From contig OX442315.1 in the NCBI GenBank assembly GCA_949358305.1, positions 5,853,875-5,917,874 of the forward strand: 64,000 nucleotides of DNA, read 5' to 3'. The DNA is from Strigamia acuminata. Lineage: Eukaryota > Arthropoda > Chilopoda > Geophilomorpha > Linotaeniidae. Positions 1-10,526 of this stretch are shown in pieces. The notes under the pieces are model-generated. The model was given only the letters and a program-made list of their open reading frames with translations. It made no database searches and was not told where the DNA came from. The first letter of the stretch is position 1, and every line of letters starts with the position of its first letter. Both the position numbers and the translations under genes were made by a program.

Positions 1-36
1 TAAATCGAATTAATGCAGACACGTGCAGACAACTCG

Positions 37-2123
37 TTAGTCGCCATCATTGCTGTCGCCATCACTGCTGTCGCCATCACTGCTGTCGCCATCATTGCTG
101 CCGTCATCACTGCTGTCGCCATAATTGCTGTCACCATCTTCAATGCCCGGGTCTAGAAATTCGAATTCTAGCTTCACTCCATGTTTTTCAGCCATTCGCT
201 TCATGGCACCAACGTCAAATTGTTGTCTTCTCATCTCATTAATTCCCAATCCCACTTCTAACTCCTTCAGAGAATCAATTTTTAAAAGATCCTCAATCGC
301 CGACGGCCCCAACAAGTTGCATTCAACAATTTTCAAACATTTGAGTGTCGCACGAATCGCTGAAAATGCAGCGCTCCTTTTCGCCATCACGTCGGCCAAC
401 TCGTGCGCAATTTTGTTAGTGAAGCCGGAGCAAAACAAAATACTGAGTTTCTCCAGATTGGGACACATCGCCAACAACTCGAACAAAAAACCAGAGGTCA
501 CCCACCGATCTTTTGGATCGTACAGGGTAAATTCGACCAAGTTATCAAAGCGCAAATCTCGCAAACAAACTCGATCAAAACCATCATTTTCCTCGGCTAT
601 CACGTCCGCGTCTTCCTCCATGTAGACGATCAAGTTGTTCAACTTCTTGAATTTCGTCAAATTCTGAAGCATTTTGAGAGTGAAGATTTCCGGTTCGATG
701 TCGATTGTGGAAACTTGAGGACATATGAGCGCGCCTATCTCCAGTTCGTCCTCAATGTCGTCGTGGGGGTACTCCAACTTCAACTGTCTCAGATTGTATT
801 GCTGAGGTGGCGCGTCGATCGGCCGCAGCGCTTTTAGCCACCTGGAATCGGTGGTGTGCAAGTCTTCTAATGATTTCATCGTGTTCAAGATCAAGCAGTA
901 GCAGTCCATTGAAAGTTCACGGCTCAAGTTGAAATATTTTAGCGTTTTTCTGATTGTGGAGTCTTGTGCGCATAGTTTTCTTATGAAATGTTCGTTGGTT
1001 CCGTCGGCAAAAAACCTAATGAGTGGCAGCCGAGCGATGTACTTGATCGCGTCGTCCTCAACGACTGTGTTACAAATATCGAGCTCCGATAGCTTTGGCA
1101 AAGTCTGGCACATTCTTTTGCAGGCATTAGCTGTCAGTGTACAATTCCTTGGCAGTTCTAACATTGTCAGATTCTGTGTGTATAGATACAATTAGTATAA
1201 TTAAAACAATTTTTTTTAACAATGGCATGTTGCATGTGCAGGTCTTTGGATTTAACATTAGTGTGCGTGTAGATTTCTCAAAAACAAAATGTGTTTCATA
1301 TCCAATGAAGCATTTTTGTTTAAATTTGAAAATTTTTGTTTAAATTTGAAAATTTTTGTTAAAAAATTTGAATTTTTGTTAGAAAATTTGAATTTTTGTT
1401 AGAAAATTTGAATTTTTGTTAGAAAATTTGAATTTTTGTTAGAAAATTTGAATTTTTGTTTGGAAAATTTGAATTTTTTTTTGGAAAATTTGAATTTTTT
1501 TTTGGAAAATTTGAATTCTTTTTTGGAAAATTTGAATTTTTGCTGGAAAATTTGAATTTTTGCTGGAAAATTGGAATTTTTGCTGGGAAATTGGAATTTT
1601 TGCTGGAAAATTTGAATTTTTGCTGGAAAATTAGAATTTTTGCTGGAAAATTGGAATTTTTGTTGAAAAATTGGTATTTTTGTTAGAAATCTTAACAATA
1701 ATTACAAGTCCCACCACTGTGTTGACTTAGTTCTCTTTCTTTACCCACCTTCAATTTGTGGCCACAAATTCTAAGAAAAAAATCCAATTTAAAACTTGGA
1801 CTCATATTCCCCAACATCAGTTCTTCCTGCTTTTCGTGTACAAACAGAGCGACGTCCCACGCCTCTGGCCAGCGAGCACTTCCGACCCAAAAATACAACT
1901 CATTTAACTTGTACAGCATATCTTCTCGAACATTCCAAGCTAAATCAAATATATTGATAATTACGAAATAAATCTACAAATCCGTGTGACACTCACGTAG
2001 TATCTCGAAATACGTGATTAATTGCAATGTATTTTTCATATGAGCGTAGTCCATTACTTTGACGTTCCATTGCTTAATGCGATCGAAAATTGTTTGGGTC
2101 GCCAAGTCCTGTAATTCATTCAT
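37..2123 (-). CDS. LRR-family protein, copy A (intact, 3 exons, 484 aa)
   Basis: Spliced CDS complement of 1997-2123, 1749-1939 and 37-1173 (127+191+1137 nt, 485 codons with stop). Exon 1 ends in phase 1 before GTGAGT, exon 2 starts after TTTAG and ends in phase 0 before GTGGGT, and exon 3 starts after CACAG at NLTMLELP. Residues 1-106 are a helical N-terminal part; the EAWDVALF and ICGHKLK motifs recur in every copy. Residues from about 107 to 440 are degenerate leucine-rich repeats resembling the RNI-like LRRs of FBXL proteins (LPKLSELDI, CPNLEKLSIL, LKCLKIVECN). The tail is a run of D/S/G/N residues. An LPRNVREDML-type segment at the exon 1/2 junction of the family loosely recalls an F-box, but I would not call one. 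Function unknown; a protein-binding LRR role is inferred. All splice sites and reading frames are intact. Confidence 0.8.
1315..1690. repeat. Intronic minisatellite, about 20-bp unit (copy A intron 2)
   Basis: About 18 tandem variants of a 20-bp unit of the type GAAAATTTGAATTTTTGTTA fill most of intron 2 (1174-1748). Later units drift to TTTTTGCTGG and TTTTTTTTGG forms. The unit length is not a multiple of three, so long reading frames crossing it are artefacts. Confidence 0.9.
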
Positions 2124-2275
2124 GTTCAATTCTGCTCAATAAATTTTAGACATTTAGTAGTAAAATTTAAGTTTCTGTTTGTTTGTGTTCATGCCTGAAA
2201 CTTAATAGCCACAAAAACATTTTCTAAACTTTACGGCCAAAATGTTATGATGGAGTGCTGAAATTGTTAACAATG

Positions 2276-2299
2276 GTTACTGCAGCAACAGATAAACAA
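2276..2299 (-). promoter_or_regulatory. Conserved upstream motif of LRR copy A
   Basis: GTTACTGCAGCAACAGATAA, followed by ACAA, lies about 150 bp upstream of the copy A start codon. Nearly the same word occurs upstream of the other copies (about 5853, 7196, 9798, 13961, 17730), 60-150 bp before each ATG, while the surrounding sequence diverges. I infer a promoter or start-site element; it could also simply be recent duplication. Confidence 0.5.
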
Positions 2300-2619
2300 T
2301 CCTCGAAATGTTAAACAAATAATAAGCAAGCGGCGGGCTATATCTCATCCAAGCTCGGACATTTTGCTTCGGCTAAGGTAAAACCAGAAACCAAACGAAA
2401 CAGCAAAAAAGAAACAACCAAAAATGGCGATAGGTATAGTAATTTTAACTGGGAAAACTGCTTTGTTTACTCAAGAAGAAACATGAATTGCTGATGAAAG
2501 TTTGTGTGTGGTTTGTGTGCTTGAATTGCTCTGTAATGTAATTGAATTTGAAGGAAGTGATGACGCTGATGATGCTAAAAAGTGAAAAAGTTCCATTCTG
2601 CAATCTAATTTACAACAAC

Positions 2620-3170
2620 GTCCAACACGTCGGCCAGCTAGTGCGCACTTTTGTTACTGTAGCCGGAGCAAAGTTACAGATTGAGTTTCTCCAGTTTAGG
2701 ACATATGTCTAACGACTCGAACAAATAACCAGAGCTAACTCAACAATCAGTGCTGTCATGCAAGAAAAATTCCACCAATTTATCAAACCGCAAATTGCGC
2801 AAACAAACTCGATCAAACGCATTATTTTCCTCCGCTATTTTCACGTGCGAGTCTTAATGCATATCGACGTACAACTTGCGTAACGTCTTGAATTTCGTCA
2901 AACTGTGCAGCAATTTGAGGGTGAAGATATTCGAGGTTATGTCGATTCTGGAAACTTTAGGACACGTGAGCACGCCTATATCCAGCTCCTCCACAACGGC
3001 GCCGTGAGGGTACAACAACACCAAAACTCTAACAAGTAAGATTGTATTGCTGAGCTTTGAGCCACCTAAAATCGAAAGTGTCCAAGTTGTCGTTTGATTT
3101 TATCTTGTTCAATACTATGCAGAATCAGTCCATTGAAATTTGATTGCTCAACTTGAACAGGAAAATTAAT
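2620..3170 (-). pseudogene. LRR exon-3 fragment
   Basis: The minus strand resembles the central part of the family's exon 3, covering the ELADVM, LFELLAMCPNL, DNLVEF and ITKFKKL blocks. It has many small lesions, no open frame and no exon 1 or 2 beside it. The same truncated fragment, with the same upstream spacer, occurs at 14,270-15,360 and 18,060-18,290, each upstream of another copy. The fragment therefore travelled as part of a segmental duplication unit. Confidence 0.7.
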
Positions 3171-3249
3171 GAAATTTTAACTGGATACTTGTACAACATC
3201 CTACTTTATTCAATTAAAATTTTATCAAAATCTATCGATTAGTTCTGGA

Positions 3250-3650
3250 GAAAATAATTATTTTGTGAAGCTACATAAAAATTAAATTAAGAGGCAAAAG
3301 TAAGTTAAAAACTCTGTTAACCATCGAGAAATCTTACAATAATATCTGTTAATGCTTTATTGGCCCTCCTGTAACTTGTAGTATTGCTGTCAAACATTCA
3401 GCCATACTTTCTTTCAAGCAATTTTAGTAGCACTGATGGAGATATTTTAGACCAAACATCAAGAATTGATAATTTCAACCATGGAACAGTTTTTTCTCAA
3501 CTCTAGACGAACTTTTTAGTCCAAATCAAGAAATCATCTCATAAATGTTCAATTGGATTAAGGTTAAAATAACTGAGAAGGCCATTAAAGTTGTCAAATA
3601 AAAGAAAAAAGTGTTTAAATTAGTCACAACAGCATTTGGCTGAACTATCT
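3250..3650 (-). pseudogene. Decayed Tc1/mariner transposase fragment
   Basis: Read on the minus strand, about 3535-3575 gives FNLNPIEHL, matching the conserved DLNPIEHLW block of Tc1-type transposases, followed by a stop where W is expected. The rest is too degraded to follow. Terminal repeats were not found. The remainder of 3171-3856 shows no other gene. Confidence 0.45.
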
Positions 3651-3856
3651 ACAGTCATTTGTAATTAGATTCTTGCTGAATAAATTCTAGACAACTTATA
3701 AGTTAATAGTGAAAAATTTGGTTTCTAAACTTGATTCTTAGAATTTTTTATACTCTGTATTGTACATTTCTGCTTCTGTTATACTTTTCATCAACAGTTA
3801 CTGCAGTAACAGATGAACAAAGGTCTACTACTTATAAAATCAGCAAACAAAGACTT

Positions 3857-5792
3857 TTATTCGTGCAGATACGGTAAATAATAATCAAAATAAATTGTAA
3901 CGATATAAAATGCTAAAAAAACACGATAATAATACGGTATATCAGCGAGCAGGTCTTCAAACCCTAGCTGCAGCTTCACACCGTGTTGTTTAGCCATTCG
4001 CTTCAGCGCTCCAACGTCAACATTATCTCTTCTCATCTCATCACTTTTCAAATTCAGAAATAACTCCTTCAAAGAACCGATTTTTAACAGATCCTCGATC
4101 CTCGATCCCCGACGGCCCCAACAAGTAGCAATCATAAATACTCAAACATTTGAGTTTCTTCGCCAGGACTGGTCTAGGAAAAAATTCTGTACCCACAAAT
4201 CCGGATAGATAGGGTCGCAACGAAAAAAGAGAATAATTGAGCGCGTCACGGACCAATCCAGCACTCTTCTTGTTCATCACGTCGGCAGACTCGTGCGCCA
4301 TTTTGTTACTGACGCCGGAGCACTGCGAAAGAGCGAGTTTCTTAATGCAGGGACACATGTCCAACAACTGGAACAGATAACCAGAACTCACCCAACGGTC
4401 GTGGGGATCGCACAAGACAAATTCCACAAGATTATCAAACCACAAATCCCCAAAAAAACCTCCATCAAAAGCATCAGTTTGCTCCGCTACTTCCACGTCA
4501 TAGCGCGCGTCAATGCTCAACTCGCGCAACTTCTTGAATTTCGACAAACCTTGCAGCATTTTCTGGGTCAAGATATTCGAGGTAATGTCGATTCTGTAAA
4601 CGTTAGGACACGCGAGCGCGCCTATCTCCAGCTCTTCCTCAATGTCGTCCAGGGGATACCGCAGCATCAACATTATCAGATTGTATCGCTGCGGTGGCGC
4701 GCCGATCGGCTGCAGCGCTTTGAGCCATTTGGAATGGTGAGTGTCCAAGACTTCGATGTATTTCATCCTTTTCAGTATCAAGCAGTAGCAGTCCATTGGA
4801 AGATCACGGCCCAACCTGAATACTTTCAACGTTTTGCTGAGTGTGGAGCGTTCTGCGCACAGTTTGCGCACAAAATCTTCGGTGCCTCCCCGAGCTTCAA
4901 GCTCAAGGAGTGACAGCTGGGTGATGTGTGTCGCCGCGTCGTCTTCAATAACACACTCAGAAATGATTAGAATTTGCAGGTAGGACAAAGTCTGGCATAT
5001 TTGTTTGCACGCACTGGCTGTGAGTGGGCTTTTCCGGGGTAGTTTTAACCCTCTCAGGTTCTATGCGATATACATGTGCAATTTAGAACAATTCTTTTAA
5101 GTAATTTTGCACACAGCAGTGGCACGTTATTGCATCTCTTCTGCACGCAAATAAAATGCCTTTATTTTGACTTTTTCAGACAATGAATTTTTTTTCAACA
5201 AATGGAGGTATTATCAGAAAAAAATGCATTTTTCTGCTTACAAATGCATTTTTTTAAGCTTAAAAATGTACTTTCCTTGTAAAAAAAAAAAAAAAAAGCC
5301 GTTTTTGAATAATTCAGTCTCTTTTCTAGTTTTTGTCATTTTTTGTCATTTTTTGTCATTTTCTTTCACGTTCGGCCACTGTGTTTGCAGTTTAAGTTCT
5401 TCTTTGATACTCACCCTTAACTTGTAGCCACAAATTTTAAGCAAAAACAAAAAATCAAACTTTGCACTGGGAAAGTGCATGTAAAGCTCATCCTGCTTAG
5501 AAACAAACGGAGCAACGTCCCACGCCTCTGGCTCGCGAACACGGTAGTCCCAAAAATGCTGGTACGTGATCGCGTCCAGTATATCGTCTCGAAGATCAAA
5601 AGCTAAATCGGACCGTGTGTTATTCATAATTACGAACTAAATCCATAAATCCGGGTTTCACTTACGTAGTTTACCGAAATAAGCGATTAATTGCTTCGCG
5701 TTTTTCATTTGATCGTCGTTCATTTCTTCGACGTTCCATTGAATCAAACACCTAAAAAGTCTTCGAAAAGCCAAATTCCTTAATCTCTCCAT
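3857..5792 (-). pseudogene. LRR-family copy B, frameshifted by a 7-bp duplication
   Basis: Exons: complement of 5666-5792 (127 nt), 5415-5602 (188 nt) and exon 3 from 5060 down. The first two exons and the LRR part of exon 3 are open. At about 4090-4104 the family sequence ATCCTCGATCCCCGAC has an extra tandem CCTCGAT, shifting the frame just after LLGPSGIED. Translation then ends at 4041 after about 17 unrelated residues. The original frame continues to 3857 and ends in a hydrophobic, tyrosine-rich tail instead of the acidic tail of copy A. It is either a pseudogene or a shortened protein lacking the last LRRs; splice sites are normal. Confidence 0.7.
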
Positions 5793-5929
5793 GTTAGATT
5801 CCTGCTAGACTCCGTATTCGAAATTTCTGCTTCCGTTATAATTTTCAACAGCAGTTACTGCAGCAACACGTGAACAAAGACCTATTACATATTAAAACAG
5901 CAAACAACGACTTTATTTTGCAGCACCAT

Positions 5930-6160
5930 TGTTGAATGTTTAATTTTTGATGATTAAACTGCCACCATGTTTGCCACGGTGGCTCCATCTGTTGAATAAA
6001 TGCAAAATTTCTTTATAGTTCCGTTTGTTGGAAATAAATACGATAAATATTGATTTCAGGCAAAATACACAAAAAATGTTTGTTCCGGATCTACACAAGA
6101 CACTTATTCGATATGGCAAATTGACTTTTTATTTTTGAATACAAACAAATCGAATTAATG
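5930..6160. repeat. LRR-cluster intergenic repeat (unit 1)
   Basis: About 230 bp containing GCCACGGTGGCTCCATCTGT, TGAATAAATGCAAAA and a TTATTTTTGAATACAAA end. Similar sequence recurs at about 10,290-10,500 and 18,430-18,660, each just downstream of an LRR copy. The inner end includes the AATAAA (minus strand) that probably serves as that gene's polyadenylation signal. The remaining sequence to 6440 is AT-rich with short ATAAATGCCAATAAATG-like direct repeats and no gene. Confidence 0.65.
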
Positions 6161-6440
6161 CAGACACTGACAACTCGTTAGTCGCCATCATCGCCTTCAT
6201 CATCTACAAGTACGTAGTTCTCGATTAATCGTGCAAATACGGTAAATAAATAAATACTCCGCTAATAAATACCAATAAATGCCAATAAATGATAATAAAT
6301 GACAATAAATTGAGCGCTAAAATGAATACTCTTTAATTTGGAATTTCTGTAGGATTTGGCGTTTTACATTTCTTATTTGTACATTATTGGTACAAAATTG
6401 TAATACGGTAATTAATAATCACCAAAAATGATACTCCGTA

Positions 6441-7117
6441 TTACGGTATATTATCGAACGGGACTTCAAACCACAGCCGCAGGTTCACACCGTGTTTTTC
6501 AGCCATTTGCTTCATGGCACCAACGTCAAAATGTTGTCTTCTCATCTCGTTAATTCGCAAACTCACATATAACTCCTTCAAAGAACCGATTTTAATCAGA
6601 TCCTCGATCCCCGACGGCCCCAACAAGTCGCAATCATGAATTCTCAAACATTTGAGATTCTTCCACAGGGCTGGACTGGGAAAAAAATTTGCACCCACCA
6701 ATCCGGATAGATAGGGTCGCATCACAAGAAGAGAATAATTGAGCGCGTCACGTGCCAGTCCAGCACTCTTCTTGTTCATCACGTCGGCCAACTCGCGCGC
6801 CATTTTGTTACTCAAGCCGGAGCAATTCGAAAGAGCGAGTTTCTTAAGGAAGGGACACATGTCCAACAACTGCAACAAATATCCATAGCTAACCCAACGG
6901 TCGTTGGGATCGTACAAGGTAAATTCCACCAGATTATCAAACCACAAATCTCGATCAACAAATCCGGGGTTTACTTACGTAGTTTACCGAAATAAGCGAT
7001 TAATTGCACCGCCTTTTTCATTTGATCGTCGTCCATTTTTTCGACTTTCCATTGAATCAAACACCGAAAAATAGTTTGAATCGCCAATGCCCCTAATGTG
7101 TGCATTTTCTTCGGCAT
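6441..7117 (-). pseudogene. LRR-family copy B', internally deleted
   Basis: The 3' half of exon 3 (6441 to about 6958: DNLVEF, MCPFLKKLAL, LLGPSGIEDL, MRRQHFDVGA) is joined directly to intron-1 sequence just after the exon 1 donor (GTAAGTAAAC at about 6975-6985). Exon 2 and the first half of exon 3 are gone. Exon 1 is open from an ATG at 7105 (MHTLGALAIQTIF) or 7117. The deletion removed the acceptor sites, so no normal product is expected. C-terminal residues are close to copy B, suggesting a common parent. Confidence 0.75.
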
Positions 7118-7401
7118 TTTCGGTCCCGCTGATGATATACCGACGTAAAGATTTGGTTGGCTTACATATTTTGAGTTTCTAAAATTCCAACAATTGTCAC
7201 TGCAGCAACAGATAAACAAACGTCGAAATGTTGAACAACAATCAACGAAATCTAGTAAAAAGCAACAACAAACAGCAAGAACAATCAAAAGCAACAATTA
7301 TTACTGCAACAAAAAGAGTGGTTGACATGGCATATTCACTTTTTATTTCTGAATACAAATCAAATCGATTTAATGCAGACACGCATCCTCTCACAACTCG
7401 G

Positions 7402-9728
7402 TTAGTTCTCGCCAGCATTCCCACCACCGCCATCATCATTATCCACAAGTGCATCATGGGACGGGTCTTCAAATGTTATCGACAGCATCAGACCGTGCTT
7501 TTCAGCCATTAGCTGCAGCGCACCAACGTCAAAATATTGCCGTCTCATCTCATCAATTTGCAAAATCACTATCAACTCCTCCAAAGAATCGATTTTGAAC
7601 AAATCCTCGATCCCCGACGGTCCCAACAAGTTGCACCCATCAATTTCCAATCTTCTGAATTTCCGGACTGGACTGGCAGTTCTGAACAAACGAGGAAAAA
7701 AATACTTAGCGGCACGGGCCACCGACGAATTACCGGAATCCCGCGGGGCCAGTCGAGCGTTCTTCTTCGCCATCACGTCGGCCAACTCACGCGCAATTTT
7801 ATTACTGAATCCGGAGCAACGGTACAGACTGAGTTCCTCCAGGTTGGAACACATGGCCAACAACTCGAATAAATAGCCGGAGGTAACCCAACGATCGTTG
7901 GGATCGTACATGGAAATTTCCACCAAGTTATCGAACCTCAAATCGCGCAAACAGGCTCGATCGAACGTGTCATTTTCCTCCGCTATTTTCAAGTCCGAGT
8001 CGTAACGCATGTCGACGATCAAGACGTGCAAATGCTTGAATTTTGTCAAACTCTGCAGCATTTTTAGGGTAAAAATATTCGGCGTGATGTGGATTATGGT
8101 GACGTTAGGACACACGAGCGCGGCGATCTCCAGTTCGTCCTCAATGTCGTCGTCAGGGTACACCAACATCAACAATCTCAGTTTGTATTGCGGCGGTGGC
8201 GCGCCGATCGGCTGCAGCGCTTTGAGCCACTTGGAATGATAGTGACCAGCCAAGAGTATGATCATTTTCATCCTGTTCAATATCAAGCAGTAGCAGTCCG
8301 TTGAAAGTTCGTCGCTAAACGTGGCCATTTGCAAAGTTTTGCAGAGTGTGGAGTCTTGTGAGCAAAGTTTCCGTACGAAATCCTCCGTTGTTCTAAAAGC
8401 CTTAAGAACAGTGAGTGGCAGCCGAGCGATGTAGGTCGCCGCGTCGTCTTCAACGATGGTGTTGTAAATGTCTAGTTCTTGGAGATTTGGCAAAGTCTGG
8501 CATATTTGTTTGGAGACGTTGGTTGTCAGGGTACCACCGTCGGGCAGTTGTAACGCCGTCACGTTCTGGGCAAATAGATAGAATTAGTAAAATGCAATTT
8601 TTGTTAAAAATGCAATTTTTGTTAAAAATGCAATTTTTGTTCAAAAATGCAATTTTTGTGCAAAAATGCAATTTTTGTGCAAAAATGCAATTTTCGTTCA
8701 AAAATGCAATTTTTATTCAAAAATGCAATTTTTATTCAAAAATGCAATTTTTATTCAAAAATGCAATTTTTATTCAAAAATGCAATTTTTATTCAAAAAT
8801 GCAATTTTTATTCAAAAATGCAATTTTTATTCAAAAATGCAATTTTTATTCAAAAATGCAATTTTTATTCAAAAATGCAATTTTTATTCAAAAATGCAAT
8901 TTTTATTCAAAAATGCAATTTTTATTCAAAAATGTAATTTTTATTCAAAAATGCAATTTTTATTCAAAAATGCAATTTTTATTCAAAAATGCAATTTTTG
9001 TTAAAAAACGCAATGCAGATTCCTGGCTGCAAATGCATTTTTTTGCATGAAAATACACTTTTCTGTTAATACTGTACATAATACATAAACTTAATATTCA
9101 GACCAATTTTTAGTAACGTAATAACTTGTTGTCTTCGATTATTCCTTCTTATTCCCTCTTTACATTAATTTCAAGTCCCATCAGTGTGTCTCTTCGCCTA
9201 CTCACCTTCAACTTGTGACCACAAACCCTAAGCAAAAAATCCAAATCAAAATTTGGACTCATAAATGGCAACAGCAGTGCTTTCATCTCTTCCTGTATAA
9301 ACACAGCGACGTCCCACGCCCCTGGCTCGCGAATACTTTTATCCCGAAACGCCGCGTAATCCAACAAGATCAGCATTTCTATACGAGCCTTACAACCTAA
9401 ATCTAACAATTTCACATTAATAACTCCAAATAAAATCCATAAATCCGTGACACTCACCTGGTTCATCCACGTCTGGACTCGGATCGTAGGTACCACTCAG
9501 AAATCCGAACAGGTTAGGAGGCCAAAGTAAGTGAAAAAAAGAATTCCCAAAGTTACGAATCAGCGCGAATTTCCCGGTATCCGGCTGGGCCTGTCCAGCA
9601 CAGACTTTATCGAAGTAATCCATTATTTCGAGTGTTGTATTCACTCGATCTTCCTCCATTTCTTCAACAGGCCGTTGAATAAGACTCCCGAAAAGAATTT
9701 TAATTGACATATACTTTAATGATTGCAT
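7402..9728 (-). CDS. LRR-family protein, copy C (intact, 3 exons, 541 aa)
   Basis: Spliced CDS complement of 9458-9728 (271 nt), 9206-9396 (191 nt) and 7402-8565 (1164 nt); total 1626 nt, an exact multiple of three, with phases 1 and 0 as in copy A. The start at 9728 (MQSLKYMSIKILFG) aligns with the other copies' first residues; an ATG at 9710 is possible. Exon 1 is about 80 nt longer than exons 1a plus 1b of copy D. The sequence that is an intron in D stays open here because D's donor TTTGTGAGT is TTCGTAACT in C. Exon 3 has the LRR region (LPNLQELDIYN, CSNLEELSLYRC, FRRLEIDGCN) and a short D/G-rich tail. Function unknown. Confidence 0.8.
8582..9012. repeat. Intronic minisatellite, 19-bp unit (copy C intron 2)
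   Basis: About 22 almost identical tandem units of AAAATGCAATTTTTATTCA (19 bp) in the intron between exons 2 and 3. Central units are nearly invariant; outer units carry TTGTGC or TTGTTA variants. Because 19 is not a multiple of three, all frames look open and repetitive, but the sequence is spliced out. Confidence 0.95.
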
Positions 9729-9797
9729 TTTTGATCTTGTGACGATATTCCGCGAAATTTTGATTTTGGTCAGACAGTTCTGAATTTCAAACAATAG

Positions 9798-9820
9798 TCA
9801 CTGCAGCAACAGATAAACAA
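9798..9820 (-). promoter_or_regulatory. Conserved upstream motif of LRR copy C
   Basis: GTCACTGCAGCAACAGATAA, followed by ACA, about 70 bp upstream of the copy C start. This is the same word as at 2276 and 17,730; promoter role inferred from conservation. Confidence 0.5.
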
Positions 9821-9828
9821 ACGTCAAA

Positions 9829-10290
9829 ATAAGGAACAACAATCAACGGGGTGAAAGATAAAATATGCCCAAAAGAAAACCAAAAAATACAATTAAAAAT
9901 GCCAAAAATCAATAAAACAACAACAAAAACCCCAAACGTAACAAGAAACAAAATTAAAACTGAAAATCATTTGTAAAACAATATGTTAGCGTATATAAAG
10001 CAATACATTCCTTTATTCTTTTTAACAGACCCGAGAGAAGACCAAAAGCGAGGACACCAAGATGACTCCATTGGTCCGGTGACCCCTCGGGGACTCAGAA
10101 TCGCCATCTTGGACACAAGGACGAAGACGACCTTGTCCTGGACACTCCTTTGTTCAACTTTCACAAACTGATTACGTCATTGCTTGTTCGGCGTAAAGCC
10201 AGTCGGTACGGCGACTAATCATCGCTCGATTCATCGCGTAATTCATCGGTAAAAATTATCGATGCGTGAAGAGAATACACTTGTACTCAA
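9829..10290. other. Intergenic stretch, no gene seen
   Basis: AT-rich sequence with a more GC-rich island at about 10,030-10,240 (GGTGACCCCTCGGGGACTC, CGTAAAGCCAGTCGGTACGG). Short open frames exist on both strands, but none resembles a known family or has a splice partner. The origin of the GC-rich island is unknown. Confidence 0.5.
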
Positions 10291-10505
10291 TTCAAATTGT
10301 GGCACAGTGGCTCCATCTGTTGAATAAATGCAAAACTTTCTTTGTTGAAAATAAATTTGATAAATATTGAATTCTGCATCAAAACTGTTTAATTTCAGAC
10401 ATGATTTCACAAAAAAAGTTTGTTCTGAATCTACGTACGACATTTGTTCGACATGGCATATTGACTAATTATTTTTGAATACATATCAAATCGATTTAAT
10501 GCAGA
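10290..10505. repeat. LRR-cluster intergenic repeat (unit 2)
   Basis: Shares GGCACAGTGGCTCCATCTGT, TGAATAAATGC and the TTATTTTTGAATAC end with 5930-6160. It lies directly downstream of copy D and supplies its probable AATAAA signal. Confidence 0.6.
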
Positions 10506-10526
10506 CACACAGCCACTAACAGCTCG

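Noticed and set aside
2000-2123. A confident F-box at the N-terminus of the LRR family
   Set aside because: Only a loose LPxxVREDxLxKL resemblance; key F-box positions are not convincing, so it is mentioned only as a possibility.
8582-9012. Regular direct repeats resembling a CRISPR array
   Set aside because: Units are contiguous 19-bp repeats without spacers, in an intron of a eukaryotic gene; it is a minisatellite.
8415-9050. Long repetitive open frames (e.g. IQKCNFYSKMQFLFKNA type) over the minisatellite
   Set aside because: The 19-bp unit cycles through all frames and has no stop, so open frames arise automatically; the region is spliced out.
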